18,048 bases of DNA, from the NCBI GenBank assembly GCA_002382645.1, contig DFYP01000052.1:1-18048 (forward strand). Reading direction: 5' to 3'. The notes below the pieces were generated by a model that saw only the letters and a program-made list of their open reading frames with translations, was not told where the DNA came from and searched no databases. Positions 9,263 to 15,583 of this stretch are shown here, piece by piece (positions within the stretch are counted from its first letter, which is position 1; each line of letters starts with the position of its first letter). The stretch comes from Desulfovibrio sp. UBA4079. GTDB lineage: Bacteria; Desulfobacterota; Desulfovibrionia; Desulfovibrionales; Desulfovibrionaceae. A program made the translations under genes and the position numbers.

Positions 9263-9291
9263 TTGCGCGCCCGCGCAGGAGCGCCTATAAG
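9263..9291 (+). promoter_or_regulatory. Candidate sigma-70 promoter of the PAP2 phosphatase gene
   Basis: TTGCGC (9263-9268) is separated by exactly 17 bases from TATAAG (9286-9291), a five-of-six -10 match. The expected start, six to eight bases downstream, falls at or next to the ATG at 9299, so the message could be leaderless. A weak AAGG at 9289-9292 is the only near ribosome-binding candidate. Confidence 0.5.
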
Positions 9292-9298
9292 GCTGCCG

Positions 9299-9910
9299 AT
9301 GACGCGGGTGCTTTCCGGCTGGCTCCGGTTCTCCTGGCCGCTCTTGGTCCTGCTCCTCCTGCTCTGGGTCTTCCTGGGCAGCGAGGCCCAGGTGGCGGCC
9401 TTTTTCCGGGAACACCGCGAGGCCCATCCCGGGCTCCAGTCCGTTCTGCGCTTTGTCACGGACTGGGCCAATCCCCCGTTCTACGTGGCCTATGCCTGGA
9501 TTCTCTGGCGCGGCTGGCGCGAGAAGCGCCCGGATCTGGTCCGCCTGGCCCTGGCCTACGTGGTGGTCCAGGTGGGCGTGGCCGTCCTGGCCGTGCACGG
9601 GCTCAAGATGCTCATCGGCAGGCCGCGGCCCGGGGCCGGGGCGTCCTTCGCCCCCCTGACCACGGACCCCGGCCACCACTCCATGCCCTCGGGGCACACC
9701 ACGGAGATCACCGGCGCGGCCCTGCCCCTGGGCCTGCGTTCGCGCCGCCGGATCACCCTGCTCCTCCTGGGCCTCCTGGCCGCGCTCACCGGGTTCAGCC
9801 GGATCTACCTGGGCTGGCACCACCCTTCGGACGTGTTCTTCGGCTGGCTGCTCGGTTCCGTGGCCGGCCTGGCCATCCACCTCCTGGCCCACAGGGACAG
9901 CCATGCGTGA
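9299..9910 (+). CDS. PAP2-family membrane phosphatase
   Basis: This 203-residue protein has a hydrophobic N-terminal helix (WPLLVLLLLLWVFL) and several further membrane segments. The three PAP2 acid phosphatase signatures are complete: K103-x6-R110-P111, P130-S-G-H133, and S167-R-x5-H174-x3-D178. The catalytic histidines should face the periplasm. Relatives dephosphorylate undecaprenyl pyrophosphate (UppP/PgpB type) or lipid A (LpxE type); sequence alone does not decide between these. The ATG at 9299 is chosen because the protein then starts just before the first helix; an upstream in-frame TTG at 9263 lies within the presumed -35 element. The 3' end overlaps the ArnT-like gene by eight bases, so the two are translationally coupled. 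The likely joint theme is a lipid carrier: a glycosyltransferase using undecaprenyl-phosphate sugars, next to a phosphatase that could recycle the carrier or prepare lipid A. Confidence 0.88.
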   Translation: MTRVLSGWLRFSWPLLVLLLLLWVFLGSEAQVAAFFREHREAHPGLQSVLRFVTDWANPPFYVAYAWILWRGWREKRPDLVRLALAYVVVQVGVAVLAVHGLKMLIGRPRPGAGASFAPLTTDPGHHSMPSGHTTEITGAALPLGLRSRRRITLLLLGLLAALTGFSRIYLGWHHPSDVFFGWLLGSVAGLAIHLLAHRDSHA

Positions 9911-11528
9911 CCTTCTCGACCGGACCTACGGACTGTTGACCCGCCACCCCTGGTGGACCCTGGGCCTGCTCCTGGCCGGGCACACGGCCTTCACCATGAA
10001 CTGCCGGGCCCTCTGGTTCTCCGACGAGGTGCGCTACGCCAACGCCTTCGAGAACGTGATCCGGGCCGGAAAGTGGCTCGTGCTCTCGCTCAACGGCGCA
10101 CCCTATCCGGACAAGCCGCCGCTGTACTTCTGGCTCCTGGCCCTGCTGCACACCCTCTCCGAGATGCCCGCGGTGTTCTTCCTGGGCGCGGCCCTGTCCG
10201 GGCTGCTCTACCTCTTCGCCACCCTCAACCTGAACCGGGCCCTGGGCCAGGAACGGGCCCTGGGCCTCACCGCCGGGCTCCTGCTGCTCACGGACTTCGT
10301 GTTCCTGGGGCTGTTGCACTACTCGCGCATGGACCTGCTGTTCGCGGCCCTGATCCTGGCCAGCCAGGCCTGCCTCTACCGGGCCTACGGGCCCGCGGGC
10401 ACGGGCCGGACCGCCTGGATCAACGCCGGCTTCGTGCTGGCGGCCCTGGCCACCCTGACCAAGGGCCCCCTGGGTCTGGTCTTCCCCCTGCTCACCCTGG
10501 TCTGCTTCCTGGCCTGGCGCGGCGAGCTCGGCAAGATGAAGAACCGCGCCACGCTCCGGGCCGCCGGGATCATGACCGGCCTGCTCCTGGCCTGGCTCCT
10601 GGCCGCGCTTCTGGCCGAGGGCACGGGCTTCATCACGGACATCCTGGGCAAGCAGATCGTGACCCGGGCCGTGAACACGTTCCACCACAAGGAACCCTTC
10701 TGGTACTATTTCCTGGCCCTGCCCGCGGCCTGCCTGCCCTGGCTCCTGCTGCCCGCGTTCCTGCCCTTCTGGCGCGCGTTCACCCCGGGATTCTGGAAAA
10801 GGGCCTGGACCGGACGGCGGCAGGCCGGACCGCGGGCCTGGCTCTGGTGCATGGTCCTGCCCGCCTTCCTCCTGCTGAGCTGCCTCTCGGGCAAGGTCTT
10901 CGTCTATGTGCTGCCGCTCTTGGCGCCCCTGGCCCTGCTGGCGGCCCGCGAGCTGGAGGCCATGGACTGGCTCAAGGCCGGGCGGTTCTGGATGGTCCTG
11001 GGCGGCCTGCTCCTGGCCCTGGCCCTGGCCCTGCCCGTGACCGAGGCCCTGGTTCCCCTGCCCGTGGCGCCCCGCGGCCTGGCCCTGTCCTTCGTGCTCC
11101 TGGCCGCCGCAGGGGCGGGGGTCATCGCCCTGCGCCGGGGCGGCACCCGCGCCCCGCTCCTGGCCCTGGCCCTGGGCCTGCTCCTCTGGAGCCTGCCCCT
11201 GCACCTGATCACCGCGCCGTCCCTGGACACCTACATGAGCCCCAAGCGCCAGGGCGAGATCATCAAGGCCTACGCGGCCGAAGGCTACACCCCCCTGGCC
11301 TTTGACATCTACAGCGGCATCTTCACCTACTACGCGGGCGTGAACCTGCTGGAGACCAGCGACCTGAACGTCCTCATCGCCGATCTGGACAGGGCCCCCC
11401 GGGCCATCCTGGTGATCCGCAAAAAGCATTGGGACGCCTGGCAAAACCGCCCCTCGCGCCTGGTGGCCTTCGACGAGCAGAACATCGCGGGCCAGGTCTA
11501 TGTCCTGGCCGCCACCGCCCCCCGCTGA
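9903..11528 (+). CDS. ArnT-like/PMT-family integral membrane glycosyltransferase
   Basis: This 541-residue, strongly hydrophobic protein has about a dozen predicted membrane helices, the size of E. coli ArnT (550 residues). After the first helix comes the periplasmic loop FSDEVRYANAFE with D41-E42, equivalent to the DE(T/S)RYA motif of ArnT that holds the catalytic acidic residue. This is followed by PDKPPLYFWL, matching the conserved K-P-x-x-x-W segment. The C-terminal soluble part (from about residue 440) is short, ending in DEQNIAGQVYVLA. The family transfers a sugar from undecaprenyl phosphate to lipid A or to proteins on the periplasmic face. ArnT itself adds 4-amino-arabinose and gives polymyxin resistance, but no arnA/B/C/D/F genes are here, so the sugar and acceptor are unknown. 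It overlaps the PAP2 gene by eight bases. Confidence 0.87.
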   Translation: MRDLLDRTYGLLTRHPWWTLGLLLAGHTAFTMNCRALWFSDEVRYANAFENVIRAGKWLVLSLNGAPYPDKPPLYFWLLALLHTLSEMPAVFFLGAALSGLLYLFATLNLNRALGQERALGLTAGLLLLTDFVFLGLLHYSRMDLLFAALILASQACLYRAYGPAGTGRTAWINAGFVLAALATLTKGPLGLVFPLLTLVCFLAWRGELGKMKNRATLRAAGIMTGLLLAWLLAALLAEGTGFITDILGKQIVTRAVNTFHHKEPFWYYFLALPAACLPWLLLPAFLPFWRAFTPGFWKRAWTGRRQAGPRAWLWCMVLPAFLLLSCLSGKVFVYVLPLLAPLALLAARELEAMDWLKAGRFWMVLGGLLLALALALPVTEALVPLPVAPRGLALSFVLLAAAGAGVIALRRGGTRAPLLALALGLLLWSLPLHLITAPSLDTYMSPKRQGEIIKAYAAEGYTPLAFDIYSGIFTYYAGVNLLETSDLNVLIADLDRAPRAILVIRKKHWDAWQNRPSRLVAFDEQNIAGQVYVLAATAPR

Positions 11529-11531
11529 CCG

Positions 11532-11550
11532 GGGCCGGCATAACCGGCCC
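11532..11550 (+). terminator. Hairpin after the ArnT-like gene, possible weak terminator
   Basis: GGGCCGG (11532-11538) and CCGGCCC (11544-11550) form a perfect 7-bp stem with a five-base CATAA loop, four bases after the stop codon. No U-tract follows (GATTCTTGC), so if it terminates it does so weakly. It separates the glycosyltransferase gene from the lipoprotein gene. TGCTAGAAG at 11557-11565 resembles an extended -10, with no evident -35. Confidence 0.4.
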
Positions 11551-11616
11551 GATTCTTGCTAGAAGTTCTCCGCGCGACAACCCCAACCCGGGCGCGGCCC
11601 GACGGCGGATACGGCG

Positions 11617-12249
11617 ATGCGGCGAACTCTCCTCCTGCTCCTCCTCCTGGCCCTGGTGCCGGGTTGCGCCGTGCTTCCGGCGCTGGAAGGCGGGATCACC
11701 GTTGCCCAGTACGCCAGCTCCGCCTACAACGGGTACGCCCTGACCAACGAGTACTATCCCAGGGAGCGTCTGGACGCCGAAACGAGCCCGGACCTGCGCC
11801 TGGAAGAGACCGTGCGCCAGCGGCTGCACGGCGATCCCTCGACCCACTACGCCCAGGTCGTCCCGCTGTGCTACAACGGCGAGGTCTATCTCCTGGGCCG
11901 CGTGTCCTCGGAGGCCGAACGCGCGGCCGTGACCCGGGCCGCGGCCTCCACCCCGGGCGTCAAGGGAGTGACGCGCTGCCTCCTGGGCCCGGGCGCCCCC
12001 GCCACCTCCCCGGCGCAGAGCCAGGCCGCGGTCAACGCCGTGAACCGGCAGCTGGCCTCGCTTTCGGGCGTGCGGCCCCAGCGCCTGCGCGTGGAAGCCG
12101 TGGGCAGCCATGTGGTGGTCCTGGCCTACGTGGCCAGCGAGGCCGAACGCGGGCGCATCCTCAACGCCCTCGCCTCGGTGCCCGAGGCCGGTCCCGTGAC
12201 CACCTACCTGCCCCTGGCCGATTCCGGCCGCCAGCTGGCCGCCCGCTAG
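11617..12249 (+). CDS. Dual-BON-domain lipoprotein (DolP/OsmY-like)
   Basis: This 210-residue protein has a short signal peptide, MRR followed by seven Leu, and a lipobox LVPG-C17 with Ala at +2, which predicts lipidation and sorting to the outer membrane. After a spacer come two BON-type domains: the first from about residue 62 (LRLEETVRQRLHGDP ... YNGEVYLLGRVSSEAERAAVTRAA), the second from about 135 (QRLRVEAVGSHVVVLAYVASEAERGRILNALASV). This layout is that of E. coli DolP (YraP), which binds anionic phospholipids and supports outer-membrane integrity. The ATG at 11617 follows GGCGGA about ten bases upstream. It ends at a strong terminator. The neighbouring PAP2, ArnT-like and lpxB genes give an envelope setting, but it probably has its own transcript. 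Confidence 0.85.
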   Translation: MRRTLLLLLLLALVPGCAVLPALEGGITVAQYASSAYNGYALTNEYYPRERLDAETSPDLRLEETVRQRLHGDPSTHYAQVVPLCYNGEVYLLGRVSSEAERAAVTRAAASTPGVKGVTRCLLGPGAPATSPAQSQAAVNAVNRQLASLSGVRPQRLRVEAVGSHVVVLAYVASEAERGRILNALASVPEAGPVTTYLPLADSGRQLAAR

Positions 12250-12264
12250 TTTTCCCAAAAGAAA

Positions 12265-12306
12265 AACGCCGCCCCGGTCTGCACCAGGGCGGCGTTCTGC
12301 TTTTTT
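12265..12306. terminator. Bidirectional intrinsic terminator between the BON lipoprotein and the Gfo/Idh/MocA gene
   Basis: A perfect 10-bp stem AACGCCGCCC (12265-12274) / GGGCGGCGTT (12287-12296) with a 12-base loop is followed on the plus strand by CTGC and six T residues (12301-12306). On the minus strand it is followed by TTTTTC and further T-rich sequence (12266-12252). It lies between two convergent genes. Confidence 0.9.
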
Positions 12307-12316
12307 CGGTCCCGGG

Positions 12317-13234
12317 CTAGCAGCCGCAGGCCATGACCCGCTCGATGGTCCGCAGCACGGCCAGGCCGTCCTCGCCGGTGATGGGTACGGGCGTGCCCTC
12401 GCGCACGGCCCGCAGGAACTGGTTCAGCTCCTCCTTGACCGGCTCGCGGTAAATGAGCGGCCATTCGCGCACGCTGTAGCTCTTGTCGTAGGTGGAGAAC
12501 TGGCTGTATTCCTTCACTTCCTGGGTGATCAGGTTGGCCTCGATGTACTTGCTCTTGCAGGCCACGTGGATGCGCCGGGACTTGTACGGGGTGACCCAGT
12601 TGGTGTTGATGGAGGCGAGCACGCCGTTGTCCATCTGGGCCGTGATGAGCGCCGAGTCCTCGTGCTTGCCGATGGTCCGGGAGGTCACGGCGTAGACCTG
12701 GCTGAACTCCGAGCCGGTGATGTGGCGGATGAGGTCGATATCGTGGGAGCCCAGGTCCTTGATCACGCCCACGTCCTGGATGCGCGGCGGATAGGGGCCC
12801 ACCCGCTCGATCTGGATGGAGATGACGTCGTCCCCGGCCAGCTGCTTGACCCGCTGCACCGCGGGGTTGAAGCGCTCCACGTGGCCGACCATGAGCGGCA
12901 GGTTCTTGCTCTTGGCCAGGGCCACCAGGGCCTCGCCCTCGGCCGCCGTGGCCGCCAGGGGCTTTTCGATCAGGGCCGGAATGCCGCGGCCGAGCACGGC
13001 CAGGCCCACGTCGTGGTGCAGGATCGTGGGCACGCAGACGCTCACCGCGGCCAGGTCCTTGGCCAACAGGGCGGACAGGTCCGTGTGCACGGGCACCCGG
13101 AACTGCTGGGCGACCTCGCCCAGGATCTCCTCGTTGGGGTCCACCACTCCGACCACTTCCACGCCCTGCATCTCGCAGTAGTTGCGCAGATGGACCCGGC
13201 CCATCCAGCCCAATCCGATGACACCGACCTTCAT
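12317..13234 (-). CDS. Gfo/Idh/MocA-family NAD(P)-dependent sugar dehydrogenase (possible GnnA-type)
   Basis: The protein has 305 residues. The N-terminal Rossmann fold has GLGWMG at 7-12 and acidic D32 at the end of the second strand, favouring NAD(H). The catalytic EKPLA motif has K91. GHVERFNP follows at 117-124, and the D160-LGSHDIDL segment supplies the conserved Asp and His of the C-terminal domain. These enzymes oxidise or reduce a sugar hydroxyl, often on a UDP-sugar. The ATG at 13234 has a GGGAG site six bases upstream; upstream in-frame codons would pass through this site. It is divergent from lpxB with 134 bases between. In Acidithiobacillus and Leptospira the family member GnnA makes the 3-keto form of UDP-GlcNAc for 3-amino lipid A and lies with lpxA/lpxB. 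That role is possible here, but the aminotransferase partner GnnB is not in the window. Confidence 0.88.
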   Translation of the reverse strand: MKVGVIGLGWMGRVHLRNYCEMQGVEVVGVVDPNEEILGEVAQQFRVPVHTDLSALLAKDLAAVSVCVPTILHHDVGLAVLGRGIPALIEKPLAATAAEGEALVALAKSKNLPLMVGHVERFNPAVQRVKQLAGDDVISIQIERVGPYPPRIQDVGVIKDLGSHDIDLIRHITGSEFSQVYAVTSRTIGKHEDSALITAQMDNGVLASINTNWVTPYKSRRIHVACKSKYIEANLITQEVKEYSQFSTYDKSYSVREWPLIYREPVKEELNQFLRAVREGTPVPITGEDGLAVLRTIERVMACGC

Positions 13235-13331
13235 GATGCTCCCGTCCGCTTGACGTTTTCCGGGCACGCCCGGCTTGGTTCGGGGATTCCTACCTGCAAG
13301 CGCGGCGAATGGCAACCCGCGGCCTGGGCCC

Positions 13332-13360
13332 TTGCGGGCCGGGTCCGTTGGGGCTAGATT
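13332..13360 (+). promoter_or_regulatory. Candidate sigma-70 promoter immediately upstream of lpxB
   Basis: TTGCGG (13332-13337) and TAGATT (13355-13360) are separated by exactly 17 bases. The predicted start at about 13366-13369 coincides with the lpxB ATG at 13369. There is no Shine-Dalgarno sequence before that ATG (the upstream bases are a C run), consistent with a leaderless message. The hexamers are imperfect matches. Confidence 0.4.
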
Positions 13361-13368
13361 CCCCCCTC

Positions 13369-14511
13369 ATGTCCGAAGACGTCAGCAAGATATGGATCAG
13401 CGCCGGAGAAGCCTCCGGCGACCTGCACGGGGCCCTGCTGGCCGAGGCCCTGCGGGCCCGCAATCCCGGGCTGTCCCTGGCCGGCATGGGCGGCCCGGCC
13501 ATGGTCGGGGCCAAGGTGGACGTGCGCTTCTCCATGCGCCAGCTCTCCCTGGTGGGCGGCACCGAGATCCTCTCGAGCCTGCCGCGCATCCTGAAACTCC
13601 TGCGCGACACCCGCAAAACCTTCGAGGAGTTCCAGCCCCAGGCCGTGGTGGTCATCGACAGCCCGGACTTCCACTTCCACGTGGTGCGCCGCGCCCGGGC
13701 CCTGGGCATCCCGGTCTACTACTACGTGAGCCCGCAGGTCTGGGCCTGGCGCTCGGGCCGGGTCAACTTCCTGCACAAGAACGTGCGCAAGGTGCTCTGC
13801 ATCCTCCCGTTCGAGCAGGCCTTCTACCGGGAGCGCGGCATGGAGGCGGACTACGTGGGCCACCCCCTGCTGGACCAGATCCCCCTGGCCGACCTGGACC
13901 GCCTGGAGCCCGAGCCCGGCCGCATCGGCATCCTGCCCGGGTCACGGCGCAAGGAGGTCGAGGGGTTGCTGCCCGAATTCTCCGGGGCCGCCAGGCTTCT
14001 GGCCGAGAACCAGCCCGGGCTGCGCTTCAGCCTGGTGCGGGCCCCGGGCATCGACCCGGAACTGCTCCTCCGGCACTGGCCCCAGGACCTGCCCGTGGAT
14101 CTGGTGGAGCCGGAAGCCCGCTACCAGGCCATGCGCAGAAGCCAGTTCGTCCTGGCCGCCTCGGGCACGGTGAGCCTGGAGACGGCCCTGGTGGGCACGC
14201 CCACGATCATCGCCTACAAGCTCTCGCCCCTGTCCTATTTCCTGGCCCGGCGGCTCATCAAGGTGAAGTACATCGGCCTGCCCAACCTCATCCTGGACCG
14301 CAAGGTCTTCCCGGAGCTCATCCAGGAGGAGGCCCGGGCCGCGGTCATGGCGGCCATCGGCCGCATGTGGCTGGCCAATGACACGAGCCTGCCGAACATC
14401 CGCGCGGACCTGGCAAGGCTCCGCCACCTCGTGGGCGAACCCGGGGCCGCCGGACGCGCCGCCGGCCTCATCCTGAACGACCTGGCCGTGCTCGGCGCGG
14501 GGAGGGGCTAG
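13369..14511 (+). CDS. lpxB: Lipid-A-disaccharide synthase
   Basis: At 380 residues it is almost the size of E. coli LpxB (382). LpxB is a GT19 peripheral membrane enzyme that joins UDP-diacylglucosamine to lipid X, forming the beta-1,6 disaccharide of lipid A. The N-terminus has the signature SAGEASGDLHG (residues 11-21). The segment D97-SPD-F then runs into FHVVRRARALGIPVYYYVSPQVWAW, one of the most conserved stretches of the family. GHPLLDQ, LPGSRRKEVE and GTVSLETALVGTP (the UDP-sugar site) follow, then the C-terminal YFLARRLIKVKYIGLPNL. I chose ATG 13369 because family homology begins there; the in-frame codons from 13309 give low-complexity Gly/Pro sequence. The other lpx genes are absent from the window. 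The next small gene begins three bases after the stop, within reach of the lpxB transcript. Confidence 0.96.
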   Translation: MSEDVSKIWISAGEASGDLHGALLAEALRARNPGLSLAGMGGPAMVGAKVDVRFSMRQLSLVGGTEILSSLPRILKLLRDTRKTFEEFQPQAVVVIDSPDFHFHVVRRARALGIPVYYYVSPQVWAWRSGRVNFLHKNVRKVLCILPFEQAFYRERGMEADYVGHPLLDQIPLADLDRLEPEPGRIGILPGSRRKEVEGLLPEFSGAARLLAENQPGLRFSLVRAPGIDPELLLRHWPQDLPVDLVEPEARYQAMRRSQFVLAASGTVSLETALVGTPTIIAYKLSPLSYFLARRLIKVKYIGLPNLILDRKVFPELIQEEARAAVMAAIGRMWLANDTSLPNIRADLARLRHLVGEPGAAGRAAGLILNDLAVLGAGRG

Positions 14512-14513
14512 CC

Positions 14514-14849
14514 GTGGGCAAAGCCCTGGAGGCCGTGCGGGCCTACGGCGACTTCCACGGCCTCACGGCCGGGGACGCCGAGCGGCTCGGCAAGGACTCG
14601 CCCTTCCAGAAGGCCGTGTTCCGGGACGGGGTGCTCAGCGTGGACTACGAGGGCTGCTACATCGACGTGGAGCCCTTCCTGGACGCCGTGGCCAAGCTCC
14701 TGGGCCCTGGCGGCTGGGGCAAGCTGGACGTCATCGACCAGCTCGAATGGACGCTGACCCGCTACAGCGTGCAGGACGGGGCCTGGAGCGCCCGCTCCGT
14801 GCACGGCGACCAGGCCGTGGAACGGACCCGCGACACGGCCGGGGTCTGA
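14514..14849 (+). CDS. Small conserved-looking protein of unknown function downstream of lpxB
   Basis: This 111-residue protein starts at a GTG placed three bases after the lpxB stop. A strong GGAGGGG ribosome binding site at 14501-14507 lies inside the end of lpxB, so the two are probably co-expressed. I do not recognise a family. The sequence is soluble, with no signal peptide or membrane helix, and mixed alpha/beta in character: an N-terminal helix, a central YEGCYIDVEPFLDAVAKLL segment with a single Cys, and a C-terminal part with DQLEWTLTRYSVQDGAWSARS. Base composition and codon use resemble the neighbours. The firm ribosome binding site and the varied, non-repetitive composition support a real gene. 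A link to lipid A is suggested only by position. Confidence 0.7.
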   Translation: MGKALEAVRAYGDFHGLTAGDAERLGKDSPFQKAVFRDGVLSVDYEGCYIDVEPFLDAVAKLLGPGGWGKLDVIDQLEWTLTRYSVQDGAWSARSVHGDQAVERTRDTAGV

Positions 14850-14900
14850 GAATCGAATCTCAATAATTCCAGATTGTTGAAAAACAGACTCGGGAATCAG

Positions 14901-15122
14901 CTAGAGCATGGAGGCGGATTCCTGGGGCACCACGTTGCAGGCCTTGCGGGACTCCCCGCCCTGGGCCAGCTCGAAGCTCACCCGCTCGCCCTGGGACAGG
15001 GTCTGGAAGCCCTCGCGCACGATCTCGCTGTAGTGCACGAAAACGTCCTCGCCGTGCTCGTCGGTGATGAACCCGAAGCCCTTGCGCTCGTCGAACCAGC
15101 TGACTACGCCCTTGTGCCGCAC
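14901..15122 (-). CDS. Cold-shock domain protein (CspA family)
   Basis: This 73-residue protein is a single cold-shock (OB-fold) domain. It contains the start KGVVSWFDERKGFGFI with the RNA-binding RNP1 motif KGFGFI, and the RNP2 motif DVFVHY. Aromatic residues are present at the usual nucleic-acid contact positions. Such proteins act as single-stranded RNA/DNA chaperones in the cytoplasm. The start is the GTG at 15122, six bases after a perfect AGGAGG. A longer reading from 15188 would cross the promoter and the ribosome binding site. The tail after the domain (RKACNVVPQESASML) is slightly longer than in E. coli CspA. It lies downstream of infA in the same direction but has its own promoter candidate. 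Confidence 0.95.
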   Translation of the reverse strand: MRHKGVVSWFDERKGFGFITDEHGEDVFVHYSEIVREGFQTLSQGERVSFELAQGGESRKACNVVPQESASML

Positions 15123-15134
15123 CCGAGGCCTCCT

Positions 15135-15151
15135 GCCGCGCCAGACGCGGC
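15135..15151 (-). promoter_or_regulatory. Hairpin in the 5' leader of the cold-shock gene
   Basis: On the minus strand GCCGCG (15151-15146) pairs with CGCGGC (15140-15135) across a five-base loop, right at the predicted 5' end of the message and directly before the AGGAGG site. It could protect the transcript or modulate translation with temperature; only the sequence symmetry is seen. Confidence 0.4.
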
Positions 15152-15159
15152 CAGGACGC

Positions 15160-15188
15160 AGAATACCCGCCAACAGGCGGATGTGCAA
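15160..15188 (-). promoter_or_regulatory. Candidate sigma-70 promoter of the cold-shock gene with an internal dyad
   Basis: On the minus strand TTGCAC (15188-15183) and TATTCT (15165-15160) have 17 bases between them. The spacer carries an inverted repeat CCGCC-TGTT-GGCGG (about 15180-15167), which could be an operator. A start near 15153 leaves a leader of about 30 bases. Confidence 0.45.
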
Positions 15189-15237
15189 GGTTCCGGGGAA
15201 AGGGATGGGGAACGCGCCGCAGCGGACAGGCGGCGCG

Positions 15238-15258
15238 GCGGGCCGGGGGACGGCCCGC
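15238..15258 (-). terminator. GC-rich hairpin at the end of infA (no U-tract)
   Basis: A 7-bp stem GCGGGCC (15238-15244) / GGCCCGC (15252-15258) with a seven-base loop begins at the infA stop codon. No T-run follows on the minus strand, so it may only slow or partly end transcription, or protect the 3' end. Confidence 0.4.
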
Positions 15259-15476
15259 TAACGCATGCGGAAGGTGATCCGGCCGCGGGTCAGGTCATAG
15301 GGAGAAAGCTCCACCTTGACCTTGTCGCCGGGCAGAATGCGGATGTAGTGCTTGCGCATCTTGCCGGAAATGTGCCCCAGAATGGTGTGGCCGTTCTGCA
15401 GCTCCACCCGGAACATGGCGTTGGGCAAGGCCTCCTGAATGACGCCTTCAACCTCAATGGCTTCTTCCTTGGACAT
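15258..15476 (-). CDS. infA: Translation initiation factor IF-1
   Basis: The 72-residue protein is IF-1 over its whole length. It begins MSKEEAIEVEGVIQEALPNA, continues with FRVELQNGH and the diagnostic GKMRKHYIRILPGDKVKVELSPYDL, and ends TRGRITFR. IF-1 is an OB-fold protein that occupies the ribosomal A site during initiation. The ATG at 15476 has a GGAGGG site five bases upstream. It is outside any ribosomal-protein operon here; stand-alone infA genes are common. A GATAAT -10-like element lies upstream. A second OB-fold gene, the cold-shock protein, follows in the same direction. Confidence 0.98.
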   Translation of the reverse strand: MSKEEAIEVEGVIQEALPNAMFRVELQNGHTILGHISGKMRKHYIRILPGDKVKVELSPYDLTRGRITFRMR

Positions 15477-15535
15477 GAACCCTCCATAACTGGCCGGAAT
15501 GGCGGACCATCCACCCGTATCGGCCGAAAAAACGC

Positions 15536-15541
15536 ATTATC
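15536..15541 (-). promoter_or_regulatory. -10-like element upstream of infA
   Basis: On the minus strand GATAAT (15541-15536) matches TATAAT at five of six positions, in the gap between the trpF-like gene and infA. A good -35 at the right distance is not seen (a TTGCCT lies 21 bases upstream), so this is tentative. Confidence 0.3.
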
Positions 15542-15583
15542 CCTACCCTGTTCCCGGAAAAGAGGCAACTCCCCGGCCCCGGG

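Noticed and set aside
6608..9904. Open frame of about 1098 codons on the minus strand
   Set aside because: It is antisense to well-supported genes and partly a shifted frame of the CysK fusion, has no recognisable domain and has biased composition.
5242..9939. Very long open frame of about 1565 codons on the plus strand across the CysK fusion and Maf genes
   Set aside because: It runs antisense to the CysK fusion and out of frame with the Maf, PAP2 and ArnT genes. Its product is low-complexity Gly/Pro/Arg/Ala-rich, the usual effect of high GC removing stop codons.
14846..14861. Inverted repeat TGAGA...TCTCA at the stop of the 111-residue gene as a terminator
   Set aside because: The stem is only five base pairs and is followed by AATAATTCC without a T-tract.
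15123..15188. N-terminal extension of the cold-shock protein from 15188
   Set aside because: It would be translated through the promoter, the 5' hairpin and a perfect AGGAGG; the domain starts right after the GTG at 15122.
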